Shown: positions 18,576 through 27,419 of the stretch, in pieces | Layout of the letters: each line of letters starts with the position of its first letter | Numbering within the stretch: the first letter of the stretch is position 1 | Source of the DNA: Microlunatus sp. Gsoil 973 | GTDB taxonomy: Bacteria; Actinomycetota; Actinomycetes; Propionibacteriales; Propionibacteriaceae | Direction: 5' to 3' | NCBI RefSeq assembly: GCF_009707365.1 | Contig: NZ_CP046122.1 | Span: 620,001-684,000, forward strand | Length of the DNA stretch: 64,000 nt | Notes under the pieces: model-generated | Seen by the model: only the letters and a program-made list of their open reading frames with translations | What the model was told of the DNA's origin: nothing | The model's database searches: none | Position numbers and translations under genes: made by a program

Positions 18576-19787
18576 ATGCGGATTGTCCTGGTGTCGTACG
18601 GATCGCGAGGGGATCTCGAGCCGCTGGCCGCGCTCGCCCTCGCGCTGAGAGCCAACGGCGTCGAGGTACACGTCTGTGCGCCGCCGGACCTCGGCGACCT
18701 GATGGAGGGGATCGGCGTCGAGCACTCGCCCGTCGGCGGCCCGGTCCGGGCGCTGGCGACCGGTGCGATCAGAGGGACGTCGCGCAGGCCACTGCCCGAG
18801 GTTGCCGCCGAACTCACCGCCGACGCGTACTCCGCGGTGCTTCCTGCGGCCCGAGACGCCGACCTGGTGCTGGGCGCTGGTGTGATCCCGGTCGCCGCGG
18901 CGGCGCGCGGGGTGGCCGAGAAGCTCGGCATCGCCTACGTCGGCGCCTCCTTCACCCCGACGTTCCTGCCGTCGCAGCAGCATCCGCCGGTGCCCTGGCC
19001 GGGGCAGGTGATCCCGCCGGAGGTGACCGACAACCGTGGACTGTGGGAGCTCAACGACCGGCACGTGCACGGGATCTTCGGGCCGCCGATCAACGCCTTC
19101 CGGGAGTCGGTCGGCCTGCCTGCCGTGGACAGCGTCCGCGATTACATCCACACCAAGCGGCCGTTGCTCGCCTCCGACCCGGTGATCGGCCCCTGGCTGC
19201 AGCCGGCCGATCTTGACGCGGTGCAGACCGGCGCGTGGATGCGCCACGACCACCGCAGTCTGCCGGCTGAACTGGAGGCATTCCTGTCCGCCGGTGATCC
19301 TCCGGTGTACGTCGGATTCGGCAGCATGCCGTTACCGGCGGCCGAGCCGATCGCCCGGATCGCGATCGAGGCGGTCCGCGCCCGCGGGTGCCGGACCCTG
19401 CTCGGCAGCGGCTGGGCCGGACTCGCCCCGATCGACGATCGCGACGACAGTTTCGTGATCGGCGAGGTGAACCAGCAGGCGCTGTTCGGCCGCGTCGCGG
19501 CAGTCGTCCACCACGGGGGCGCCGGCACGACGCACACCGCTGCCCGGGCCGGGGCACCCCAGGTGATCGTTCCCCAGGTCGCTGATCAGCCGTATTGGGG
19601 CGGGCGCGTCACCGACCTCGGTATCGGGACCCGGCACGAGGGTTCGGCCCCGACGGTGGAATCGTTGGCCGAGGCGTTGACGATGGTTTCCGAACCGCAG
19701 GTGGCCGTACGGGCGGGCGAGGTGGCCGGGATGGTGCGCACCGACGGAGCCCCGGTCGCCGCTGCGCTGCTGGTCGCCGGGTCGTGA
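18576..19787 (+). CDS. GT1/UGT-type glycosyltransferase
   Basis: GT-B glycosyltransferase of the macrolide/glycopeptide (MGT, vancosaminyl-transferase-like) group. The N-terminus is MRIVLVSYGSRGDLEPLAAL. The C-terminal nucleotide-sugar site is AAVVHHGGAGTTHTAARAG followed by PQVIVPQVADQPYWGGRV. 403 residues, a normal length. It stands alone, without a sugar-biosynthesis cluster, between the liv terminator and a convergent methyltransferase gene. It might glycosylate a lipid, sterol-like molecule or xenobiotic; the acceptor is unknown. Confidence 0.88.
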   Translation: MRIVLVSYGSRGDLEPLAALALALRANGVEVHVCAPPDLGDLMEGIGVEHSPVGGPVRALATGAIRGTSRRPLPEVAAELTADAYSAVLPAARDADLVLGAGVIPVAAAARGVAEKLGIAYVGASFTPTFLPSQQHPPVPWPGQVIPPEVTDNRGLWELNDRHVHGIFGPPINAFRESVGLPAVDSVRDYIHTKRPLLASDPVIGPWLQPADLDAVQTGAWMRHDHRSLPAELEAFLSAGDPPVYVGFGSMPLPAAEPIARIAIEAVRARGCRTLLGSGWAGLAPIDDRDDSFVIGEVNQQALFGRVAAVVHHGGAGTTHTAARAGAPQVIVPQVADQPYWGGRVTDLGIGTRHEGSAPTVESLAEALTMVSEPQVAVRAGEVAGMVRTDGAPVAAALLVAGS

Positions 19788-20549
19788 TCAGTTGCGGGTG
19801 GCGCGAACCGCCCAGGCGACGGCACGGATGCTGAACGGTCCACTACCCAGCCGATCGGAGCAGGCCCGGCGGATGTCCTCGACCTGCTCGGTGCTGCACC
19901 CGCCGAGGTAGTCACCGGCAGGTCCGACGCCCAGCGTGTACGGCTCCCACCACACGTCGAAGGACGGATAGTCGACCCGGACGCCGAGCCGGTCCTGGAC
20001 CGGCTCGCCGAGGCCGGCGTCGGAGAAGATGCGGGCCAGATCGCCTTCCCGGACGCCGGCCAGGGTGGATTCGTCGCCGGCGTCCGGATCCAGTCGGTGC
20101 ACCACGTCCCAGAACGGGGACAGCGGGCCCGACCCGCCGGCGTGGTCCCAGACGCAGGAGGCGACGGTCCCGCCGGGACGCGTGACGCGGGTCATCCGTC
20201 TGATTCCGGCCACGGGGTCGCGCATGAAGTGGACGACCAGTTGGGCGAGCGCGGCATCGAAGGCCGCGTCGGGGAAGGGAAGCTCCTCGGCCGTACCGGT
20301 CCTGACCTCGACTCCGGGACAGCGTCGTCTTGTGGCCTCGACGAACGGTGCCGACGGATCGATGGCCGCCACCCGGTCCGCGCCGAGCAGGTCGACCAAC
20401 CGTTGGGTCAGCGCACCCGGCCCGCAGCCGACGTCGAGCACGCGATCGCCGGGGGTGACGCCGGCGAAGCCCGCGAACTCCGCCGCCAGCGGTTCGGAGA
20501 ACCGGCCCATGAAGCGGCCGTACGCTTCCGCCGCGACATCGAAGCTCAT
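19788..20549 (-). CDS. class I SAM-dependent methyltransferase (UbiE/Methyltransf_11 type)
   Basis: Motif I is RVLDVGCGPGALTQRL, motif II includes VAAIDPSAPFVEATRRR, and the motif III region contains RVTRPGGTVASCVWD. 253 residues from ATG 20547-20549; the open frame continues upstream but loses similarity. It resembles the widespread actinobacterial proteins beginning MSFDVAAEAYGRFMGRFSEP. Substrate unknown. Its stop abuts the stop of the convergent glycosyltransferase gene. Confidence 0.87.
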   Translation of the reverse strand: MSFDVAAEAYGRFMGRFSEPLAAEFAGFAGVTPGDRVLDVGCGPGALTQRLVDLLGADRVAAIDPSAPFVEATRRRCPGVEVRTGTAEELPFPDAAFDAALAQLVVHFMRDPVAGIRRMTRVTRPGGTVASCVWDHAGGSGPLSPFWDVVHRLDPDAGDESTLAGVREGDLARIFSDAGLGEPVQDRLGVRVDYPSFDVWWEPYTLGVGPAGDYLGGCSTEQVEDIRRACSDRLGSGPFSIRAVAWAVRATRN

Positions 20550-20575
20550 GGCGGCAGCGTAGGGTGCGGCTGCCC

Positions 20576-20998
20576 TCAGCGGGTCGGATTCGGCACAAGC
20601 TGGCAGGTCAGCCGGGCGGTGCACACCCGATTGCCGTGGTCGTCGGACAGGACGATCTCGTACATCGCGGTGGTACGGCCGAGCTTGAGAGCAGTTGCCA
20701 CGCCGGTGACGTGGCCGGACCGGACTGCCCGGTGGTGCGTGGCGTTGATGTCCACGCCGACCGCGAACCTGTCGGGCAGGGCGTGGGCGACCGCGCCGAG
20801 CGAGGCCAGGGTTTCGGCCATCACACAGGATGCGCCGCCGTGCCACAGGCCGATCGGCTGGGTGTTGCCGTCAACGGGGCAGCGGCCGACCACCCGCTCC
20901 GGGGTCAGTTCCAGCAGTTCGAAGCCCATCTTGTCGTCCAGGGCACTCGGGAAGTCGGCAACCCAGTCGGGCAGCTTGACGGGCGTCGCATCAACCAT
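20576..20998 (-). CDS. hotdog-fold thioesterase, PaaI family
   Basis: Acyl-CoA thioesterase-like protein with a single hotdog domain. Conserved positions are the substrate-site WHGGASCVMAETLAS (usually HGG...ETL), followed by GVDINATHHRAVRSGHVTG. 140 residues, typical. AGGAGAA lies at about 21003-21009 in the transcript just before the ATG. The IS110 element begins immediately upstream of this ribosome site, so the native promoter is probably displaced and the gene may now depend on read-through from the element. Confidence 0.9.
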   Translation of the reverse strand: MVDATPVKLPDWVADFPSALDDKMGFELLELTPERVVGRCPVDGNTQPIGLWHGGASCVMAETLASLGAVAHALPDRFAVGVDINATHHRAVRSGHVTGVATALKLGRTTAMYEIVLSDDHGNRVCTARLTCQLVPNPTR

Positions 20999-21012
20999 GC
21001 GTTTCTCCTATG

Positions 21013-22063
21013 TCAAGCCGCGGTCGGAATGCAAGTCCGGTCGGCTGCTTGATCGGTGGTCAGGTGGTTGAAGACGATGCGCGCCAGGCGTCGTTTGAGG
21101 CAGCGGAGTTGCTTCGGGGGTGGACATGCCTTCGGCCTTCTTCTTCTGGTAGTAGGTCTTGCCGAGCCCGTCGAGTCGGATCTGGGTGACCGCGATCCGG
21201 TGGATCGCAGCGTTGAGCTGCCGGTTGCCGGATCTGGTCAGCCGGACCCGGCCGGCAGTGTTACCCGACCAGACCGGGATGGGCGCGATCCCGGCATGTC
21301 GGGCAAACGCAGCCTCGGACTTGAACCGGGCCACGCCGGCGACCTCGCCGACGATCTTGGCCGCGGTCAGGACACCGACACCGGGCATCGCCAACAGCGT
21401 GGGGGCCGCCTGTTGGACCAGACCGGCGATGCGTCGCTCCAGCTGGTTGATCCGCCCGGTCAGCTCGATGACGTCGGCCAGCTCATCACGGGCCAACTCC
21501 GCCACAATCCCAGCCACGCCGGCGAGCCGGTCAGCCAGGACCTGCTGATGCTTAGCACTGTCCAGCGACCTGGCCATCGGCGCCCAGCCAGGCTCCAACT
21601 CATGAACCCGCCACAACAGCCGGTTGATCGTCGCGGTGCGGTGTTTGACCAAGTCATCACGCCGATCCACAAGCAACTTCACCTCCCGCGACCCCTCATC
21701 ATGGGAAGCGACCGGCAGGTTCGGCTCCCGCTGCGCGGCCCGAGCAACCGCCAGCGCATCGATCGGGTCAGACTTCCCACGGGTCCGGGCCACCCGCCGC
21801 TGCTCGGCCATCATCTTCGGCGGGACCCGCACCACCGACTGACCAGCGGTGAGCAGATCCCGCTCCAGCCGCGCCGACAAGTGACGGCAGTCCTCAATGG
21901 CCCAGACCAGCTCCGAGCCGAACCGGTCCCGAGCCCAAGCCGTCGCCTTGTGATGACCGGCCGTGTCCGCGTCGAACGTCTTGTGCCCCAGTTCCCGGCC
22001 GACCTCGTCGACCGCGACGAATGTGTGGGTCCGCTTGTGCACATCGGCACCAACAACAACCAT
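21013..22063 (-). CDS. IS110-family transposase, frameshifted near the C-terminus
   Basis: Bridge-RNA-guided-type recombinase. The RuvC-like DEDD domain shows VVVGADVHKRTHTFVAVD, WAIEDC and KSDPIDALAVARAA. The C-terminal Tnp domain has LLAMPGVGVLTAAKIVGEV and VWSGNTAGRVRLTRSGN with the nucleophilic Ser region. ATG 22061-22063 is preferred to ATG 22081 because AAGGAGG (22072-22078) is correctly spaced for it. One extra T at 21109-21110 shifts the frame. Without it the end reads ALRCLKRRLARIVFNHLT and stops at 21013, the normal IS110 tail. As given, the altered frame runs to 21008. Either a recent inactivation or a sequence error. Confidence 0.88.
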
Positions 22064-22078
22064 GGAGGTTGCCTCCTT
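22064..22078 (-). promoter_or_regulatory. hairpin masking the transposase ribosome site
   Basis: On the transcript GGAGG-CAA-CCTCC lies directly before the ATG. The Shine-Dalgarno forms one arm of the hairpin, so initiation would be repressed unless the hairpin is opened. This is a known strategy for limiting transposase expression. Confidence 0.55.
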
Positions 22079-22081
22079 CAC

Positions 22082-22223
22082 TCAAGATGCGAGGACGGTT
22101 GGACCGGTCGGCGGACACATCTCAGTGGGGGCGATGCCACGCTCCTATCAAGTCACGCCGGCCGGTCCTTCACACCCGGTGCCGGCAAAACGCATGATCG
22201 TCAACCCGAAGGCGACAAGCAAG
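22082..22223 (-). ncRNA. candidate IS110 bridge RNA region
   Basis: Non-coding left end upstream of the transposase, where IS110-group elements encode the bridge RNA that pairs with target and donor DNA. On the minus strand it can form GCCGG..CCGG-loop-CCGG..CCGGC (22157-22186) and other GC stems. Exact RNA ends and guide loops were not determined. Confidence 0.4.
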
Positions 22224-22381
22224 CTATGAGCCAGACACCGAGTGCTCAGGATCCAACCACCGCAACCGCGGCACAGTCACCCTGACACTGACGCTCAAGC
22301 TAGCCGACGCCGGTGGACCCGGCGGCGGTGCGCCGGGGCCGGGCGGTCCCGGCTGAGGTCGCCGGTGTCGGCGGCTGCGTC

Positions 22382-22387
22382 TAGAGT
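22382..22387 (+). promoter_or_regulatory. -10-like box of polA (leaderless type)
   Basis: TAGAGT ends 8 bases before GTG 22395, with no ribosome site. uvrA and uvrC show the same arrangement and spacing. Confidence 0.45.
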
Positions 22388-22394
22388 CGGATCC

Positions 22395-25172
22395 GTGCCG
22401 ACGCAGACCCAAGCCGTACGAGCCGCCGCCCGGAAGGCCGCAGCAAAGAAAGCGACCGCGCCCGCACCGGAACCGACCGGTCCCCGGTTGCTGCTGATCG
22501 ACGGGCATTCCGTGGCATACCGGGCTTTCTTCGCGCTGCCGGTGGAGAACTTCTCGACCAAGACGGGCCAGCACACCAACGCCGTGTTCGGCTTCACCTC
22601 GATGTTGATCAACGTGCTGCGCGACGAGCGACCGACCCACGTCGGAGTCGCCTTCGACGTCAGCCGGCAGACGTTCCGGACCGAGGCGTACGCCGAGTAC
22701 AAGGCCAACCGGTCCAAGTCGCCGGACGAGTTCAAGGGCCAGGTCGCGCTGATCCGGGAGGTGTTGGACGCGCTCAACATCCGCTACGTCGAGAAGGACG
22801 GCTACGAGGCCGACGACATCATCGGCACCCTGGCCAAACAGGCCGAGGACCAGGGCATGGAGGTGCTGATCTGCAGCGGTGACCGGGACTCCTTCCAACT
22901 GGTCGACGAGCGGGTCACCGTGCTCTATCCGCGCAAGGGCGTCTCCGATCTTGCCAGGATGACGCCGGAGACGGTGCTGGAGAAATACCTGGTGACCCCT
23001 GCCCGGTATCCGGAACTGGCGGCACTGGTGGGGGAGTCCAGTGACAACCTCCCGGGCATCCCCGGAGTCGGTCCGAAGACCGCGGCCAAGTGGCTGGAGA
23101 CCTACGACGGCCTGGAGAATGTGATCATCCACGCCGGTGAGATCAAGGGCAAGGCCGGTGACGCGTTCCGGGAGCGGATCGCCGACGTCCAGCTGAACCG
23201 GCAGATCAACGCCCTCGTCTGCGACCTGGAGCTGCCCATCGGGGTCGACGAGCTGGAGCGCCAGGACTGGGACAGGGAGGCGGTGCACCAGCTCTTCGAC
23301 GGGCTGGAGTTCCGGGTCCTGCGGGACCGGCTGCTGGAGTCGCTGCCCCAGCACGACGCAGAGCCCGAGGGCGGCTTCGACCTGGCAGGTGAACTGCTCG
23401 AGCTGGGGCGGCTCCGCGAGTGGTTGGCAGAGCACGCCGGTGTCGGACGGGTCGGCATGGCGCCGATCGGACACTGGGGTTCGGGTACCGGCGACATCAC
23501 CGCGGTCGCACTGGCCGCGGGCGACGGTGCGGCGGCCTACGTCTCGACCACCGACTTCACCCCCGACGACGAACAAGCCTTCGCCGAATGGCTGTCCGAT
23601 CCGCAGCGGCAGAAGGTGATCCACGACGCCAAGGGTCCGCTGCTGGCCCTGTGGGAGCGTGGCTGGGAACTGCATGGACTGGTCTCCGACACCCAGTTGG
23701 CCGCCTACCTGGTACGCCCGGACCAGCGCACCTACCAGCTGGACGATCTCACCGTCCGCTATCTGAAGCGCGAGCTGAAGATCGACGTCGCCGAGCTCGA
23801 GGTGTCCGGGGACGATCAGGACCAGCTGGCGTTGGAGTTCGAATCCGACGATGATCATCAGGGCATCGCCGATGCGGCGATGGTGCAGGCCCGCGCCGTG
23901 GTCGATCTTGCCGCCGCTCTGGACTCCGAGATCGATGATCATGGAGGCACCAAGTTGTTGCAGGAGGTCGAGCTGCCGCTGCAACGGACCCTGGCCCGGA
24001 TGGAGCGGACCGGCGTGGCGATCGACGTCGATCACCTGGAGGCGCTGGAGTCGGAGTTCGGTTCGGTCGTCGAGGAGGCGGCACAGGACGCGTACTCGGT
24101 GCTCGGCAAGGAGATCAACCTGGGCTCGCCCAAGCAGCTGCAGGCGGTGCTCTTCGATGAACTCGGGATGCCCAAGACCCGGCGCACCCGGACCGGTTAC
24201 ACCACCGACGCCGATGCGCTGCAAGGTCTCTTCGTCAAGACCGAACACCCGTTCCTGGCCCACCTGCTCAAGCACCGGGACGCGATCCGGCTGAAGCAGA
24301 CCGTCGAGGGCCTGCTGTCGGCGATCTCCGACGACGGCCGGATCCACACCACCTACATGCAGACGATCGCTGCGACCGGCCGGTTGTCCAGCACCGACCC
24401 GAATCTCCAGAACATCCCGATCCGCACCGAGGCGGGCCGGCGGATCCGTGAGGCGTTCGTCGTCGGCAGCGATTACCAGGCGCTGCTGAGCGCCGATTAC
24501 AGCCAGATCGAGATGCGGATCATGGCCGACCAGTCCAAGGACTCCGGACTGATCGAGGCGTTCAACTCCGGCGTCGACTTCCACACGGTGACCGCGTCGC
24601 GGGTGTTCGGGGTGGCTGCCGATGACGTGACACCGGCGCAGCGGGCCAAGATCAAGGCGATGAACTACGGCCTCGCCTACGGGCTGAGCGCGTACGGCCT
24701 GAGCCAGCAGTTGGGCATCGAGGTGTCCGATGCCAAGGGGCTGATGGACGAGTACTTCGAACGCTTCGGTGGAGTCCGCGACTATCTGCGCTCGCTGGTC
24801 GACGATGCCCGCCGCACCGAGTACACCGAGACGATCCTCGGCCGGCGGCGATACCTGCCCGATCTGATGAGCGACAACCGTCAGCGCCGCGAGATGGCGG
24901 AGCGGATGGCGCTCAACGCGCCGATCCAGGGATCGGCGGCCGACATCATCAAGATCGCGATGCTGGACGCCGAACGGGCCATCGACCAGGCCGGGATGAA
25001 GTCGAGGATGCTGCTCCAGGTGCACGACGAGTTGATCTTCGAGATCGCGCCGGGGGAACGGGACGCTCTGGAGTCGCTGGTGCGCGACAAGATGGGGCAT
25101 GCGGTGGAACTCGCCGTTCCGCTGGACGTGTCGGTCGGCATCGGCCGGTCCTGGTTCGACGCAGCGCACTGA
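22395..25172 (+). CDS. polA: DNA polymerase I
   Basis: Repair and Okazaki-fragment polymerase. A short Ala/Lys N-tail precedes the 5'-3' exonuclease domain (LLLIDGHSVAYRAFF; DGYEADDIIGTLAKQAE; GVGPKTAAKWL). The central 3'-5' exonuclease-like domain shows no obvious catalytic DxE motif, as usual for actinobacterial PolA. The polymerase domain has RLSSTDPNLQNIPIR, motif A SADYSQIEMRIMA, motif B KAMNYGLAYGLSAYG and motif C LLQVHDELIFE. 925 residues from GTG 22395. The open frame extends upstream to 22242 but is not conserved. Followed by a terminator-like hairpin. Confidence 0.96.
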   Translation: MPTQTQAVRAAARKAAAKKATAPAPEPTGPRLLLIDGHSVAYRAFFALPVENFSTKTGQHTNAVFGFTSMLINVLRDERPTHVGVAFDVSRQTFRTEAYAEYKANRSKSPDEFKGQVALIREVLDALNIRYVEKDGYEADDIIGTLAKQAEDQGMEVLICSGDRDSFQLVDERVTVLYPRKGVSDLARMTPETVLEKYLVTPARYPELAALVGESSDNLPGIPGVGPKTAAKWLETYDGLENVIIHAGEIKGKAGDAFRERIADVQLNRQINALVCDLELPIGVDELERQDWDREAVHQLFDGLEFRVLRDRLLESLPQHDAEPEGGFDLAGELLELGRLREWLAEHAGVGRVGMAPIGHWGSGTGDITAVALAAGDGAAAYVSTTDFTPDDEQAFAEWLSDPQRQKVIHDAKGPLLALWERGWELHGLVSDTQLAAYLVRPDQRTYQLDDLTVRYLKRELKIDVAELEVSGDDQDQLALEFESDDDHQGIADAAMVQARAVVDLAAALDSEIDDHGGTKLLQEVELPLQRTLARMERTGVAIDVDHLEALESEFGSVVEEAAQDAYSVLGKEINLGSPKQLQAVLFDELGMPKTRRTRTGYTTDADALQGLFVKTEHPFLAHLLKHRDAIRLKQTVEGLLSAISDDGRIHTTYMQTIAATGRLSSTDPNLQNIPIRTEAGRRIREAFVVGSDYQALLSADYSQIEMRIMADQSKDSGLIEAFNSGVDFHTVTASRVFGVAADDVTPAQRAKIKAMNYGLAYGLSAYGLSQQLGIEVSDAKGLMDEYFERFGGVRDYLRSLVDDARRTEYTETILGRRRYLPDLMSDNRQRREMAERMALNAPIQGSAADIIKIAMLDAERAIDQAGMKSRMLLQVHDELIFEIAPGERDALESLVRDKMGHAVELAVPLDVSVGIGRSWFDAAH

Positions 25173-25229
25173 CTTTTTCGTCCCGCCTGGGTGCCGCTGC
25201 CGCGATCTTGTCCGGGTGGGTTGCGTTCC

Positions 25230-25251
25230 GGGGGCCATCCCCCTGGCCCCC
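25230..25251 (+). terminator. terminator-like hairpin after polA
   Basis: GGGGGCCA-TCCCCC-TGGCCCCC, an 8-bp perfect stem, 58 bases after polA. The rest of the roughly 300-base gap to 25468 contains GC-rich sequence in which I see no gene. Confidence 0.6.
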
Positions 25252-25468
25252 GCCTTGGTGCGTCCGAAACCAGCCAGACTCGCCGGCTCCGTTCCTTCGC
25301 GGCGGCTCCCCACCCCTTTGCCGCACCGGCTATTGCTTCCTGCACCTGGTGTACGTGGTGCGGGATGCAGCAGGCGGTGCGAGAAGGGACGTGGGGTGGG
25401 GAGCAGCCGAGCTGCCGAGCTGGCGGTATTGCGTTGCCTGCCCATGGCGGCGCGGGCACGATGGCCCA

Positions 25469-26395
25469 GTGGCTGAGCACGATCGCGGTTCCGCACCAGT
25501 ACGGCTCCTTGGGCTGAGCCATCCGCGCCCGCTGGCCGGGGGCGTGGCGAGCCCGAGCGTCGTGCGCGCCGACTGGTCGGGCCGGGACGTCGTCGTCAAG
25601 CGGACATCACCGGCGGAGCTGGCGGTGCTGCGGTTGTTCGCTGACCTTGATGAGCCGATGCTGCCGCGGCTGCTGGCATCCGGGGTCGACGGCGGCGGGC
25701 CGTGGATCGTGATCCCGTTCCACGACGGTCGGGCGGTGGATCTGATGGGTGAGCCTCCGGCCGAGGTACACCACCGCATGGGTCGGTTGCACGCCCGGTT
25801 CCACGGCCGCACCGACCGGCTCGCCGATGCCCTCGAGGTCATCGATCCGGCCTTCGTACGCCGGGGTCTCGCCGAGTTCGGCACCGAGCAACTGCGCCGG
25901 GCACGCGACGTGATCGGTGAGTCCCTGTACGCCCGAGGCTGCCGGCTGCTCGCCGCGCTGGCCGACGACGAGGCCTTCTGTGCCGCCGCGGACGGCTTCG
26001 ACAGAACCCTGCTGCACGGCGATCTGTACGGCCTCAACGTGCTGCAGCCGTCCGGCCGGGAGCCGTTGCCGCTGATCATCGACTGGGGCGCCGCCCGGAT
26101 CGGTCCGGCGATGTTCGATGTCGCGATGACCACCGGCTACGACAGTGCGGGACGGCGGGCGCACGACCGCGGCTGGGCCGAGATCAGCGGTGCGGAACCC
26201 GATCCGGAGGAGAACGAACTCGCCCACGCCTGGTCGACTGCCTTGATCAGCGCGATGTTCGCCGGCACCGTGGCGGCCCGGTCCTCGGCCGCCGACGGCG
26301 AACAGTTGATCATCGCCGCGGAGGATTCCGTGCAGAGGTTCCGCCGGCTGCACGCCGTCCGTCAGACCAGCGCGCCCTGTGTGTCAGGGTCCTGA
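25469..26395 (+). CDS. aminoglycoside phosphotransferase/kinase-like protein
   Basis: APH/choline-kinase fold. The catalytic loop is TLLHGDLYGLNVLQ (Brenner HxDxxxxN) and the metal-binding segment is PLIIDWGAARIGPAMFDVAM. An N-lobe Lys lies in RDVVVKRTSPAEL, and LRLFADLDEPMLPRLLA precedes the hinge. About 308 residues from GTG 25469; the start is uncertain because the upstream frame stays open. Targets in this large family range from antibiotics to sugars and lipids. No resistance-gene identity can be claimed. Its 3' end overlaps the convergent EamA gene by 34 bases. Confidence 0.75.
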   Translation: MAEHDRGSAPVRLLGLSHPRPLAGGVASPSVVRADWSGRDVVVKRTSPAELAVLRLFADLDEPMLPRLLASGVDGGGPWIVIPFHDGRAVDLMGEPPAEVHHRMGRLHARFHGRTDRLADALEVIDPAFVRRGLAEFGTEQLRRARDVIGESLYARGCRLLAALADDEAFCAAADGFDRTLLHGDLYGLNVLQPSGREPLPLIIDWGAARIGPAMFDVAMTTGYDSAGRRAHDRGWAEISGAEPDPEENELAHAWSTALISAMFAGTVAARSSAADGEQLIIAAEDSVQRFRRLHAVRQTSAPCVSGS

Positions 26396-27316
26396 CGAAG
26401 TAGCCGTTCACGGCGCAGCTCACCCAGTCTGACCAGCACCACACCGCCGACGATCGCTGCCGCACCCACGAACTGCAGCGCAGTCGGCAGTAGCGCCAAC
26501 AGCAGACCCATCCAGATGATGGCGAAGATCGGTTCGCTGTAGCCGGCGAAGCTGGCCACCGTCGCACCCAGTCGTCGGGCACCGGCGATGCCGAGGACGT
26601 ACGGAACGACCGTCGCGATGACGATCAGGGCGGCGATCATGATCGGCATCGGCCATCCGCGGCCGGCCATCGCCGCCGGGCCGTCGCGGATCCGGAACGG
26701 CAGCACCCTGATCGCTGCCGCGATCGCCAACAAGACACCGCCGATCCCGAGCCCGAACCCGGCCAGCGTGACCGGAGGAAGCCCGTGGGTCTGTGACGCC
26801 GCCGACGCCCAGTAGACGGCGTTCCCGACGGCTGCCACCAGAGCGAACAGAATGCCCAGGGGGATTCAGCTGGGCCGAGCCGATGACACCGGAGACCAGT
26901 ACGAGTCCGACCACGGCAACGCCCGCTCCGGCCAGCGTCAGACCGGTCGGTGCCCGGCGAGTCCTGGCCCAGCTCCAGAACACCAACAGCACCGGTCCGA
27001 GGAACTCGATCAGCAATGCCAGTGCCGGCGGGATGAACTGCACCGCGCTGAAGAACCCGAGCTGGGCGAAGGTCACCGCGAACACGCCGAAACCCAGCAG
27101 CTGCCAGCGCGCTCGCAGCAGCGTCCCCCAGTCGCCGCGCAAGGCGCGCAGAGCCGGGACCAGGAGGATCAGGGCGGCGCCGACGATGCGCACCGTGGTG
27201 ACCGCACCGGAGGACCAGCCGCTGTCGATCAATGAGCTGGCGAACATCCCGCTGAGCGCGAACGTCGCAGAACTGGCCAGCGCGATGGCGAGCCCACTGC
27301 TGCGACGTACTGGCAT
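26362..27316 (-). pseudogene. EamA/RhaT-type drug/metabolite transporter, frameshifted
   Basis: Ten-helix DMT-superfamily exporter split over two frames. The first half (MPVRRSSGLAIALASSATFA, then LTLAGAGVAVVGLVLVSG) runs to SAQLNP. The second half continues LGILFALVAAVGNAVYWASA to the stop at 26362. The break is at a run of five G (26859-26863, plus strand). With four G the two EamA repeats join into a 317-residue protein of standard length. It is divergent from the CGNR regulator with a palindrome between them, suggesting it is that regulator's target. Sequence error or real inactivation. Confidence 0.85.
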
Positions 27317-27387
27317 GGAATCTCCCGGTGGGACGAGGTCCGCGGTCAGCCCGAGGGGCGCCGCCCACGGTAATGACCAAAATGATG

Positions 27388-27403
27388 TTAGGTCATAACC
27401 TAA
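27388..27403. promoter_or_regulatory. candidate operator between EamA transporter and CGNR regulator
   Basis: TTAGGT-CATA-ACCTAA is a perfect 6+6 bp palindrome in an AT-richer stretch, 17 bases before the CGNR start and 72 bases from the EamA start. This is the position expected for an autoregulator controlling a divergent transporter. Confidence 0.55.
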
Positions 27404-27419
27404 TGGGTAGGATGGCGCC

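Larger units (their letters stand above)
21008..22228 (-). mobile_element. IS110-family insertion sequence (boundaries tentative)
   Basis: A single DEDD transposase gene is flanked by a short 3' end and a roughly 140-base structured non-coding 5' end, the IS110 layout. No terminal inverted repeats are seen. CTATG occurs at both proposed edges (21008-21012 and 22224-22228), which would fit the short shared core left by IS110 recombination. It sits between the PaaI thioesterase and polA. Confidence 0.7.

Noticed and set aside
22226-22285. Short peptide MSQTPSAQDPTTATAAQSP upstream of polA
   Set aside because: ATG without a ribosome site, at the edge of the IS; only 19 codons and no support beyond being open.
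25173-25468. Extra gene between polA and the kinase-like gene
   Set aside because: Open frames exist in several phases but none has a plausible start, ribosome site or conserved composition.
22224-25496. 1090-codon minus-strand open frame
   Set aside because: Antisense to polA, whose domains are unmistakable; high-GC shadow frame without family features.
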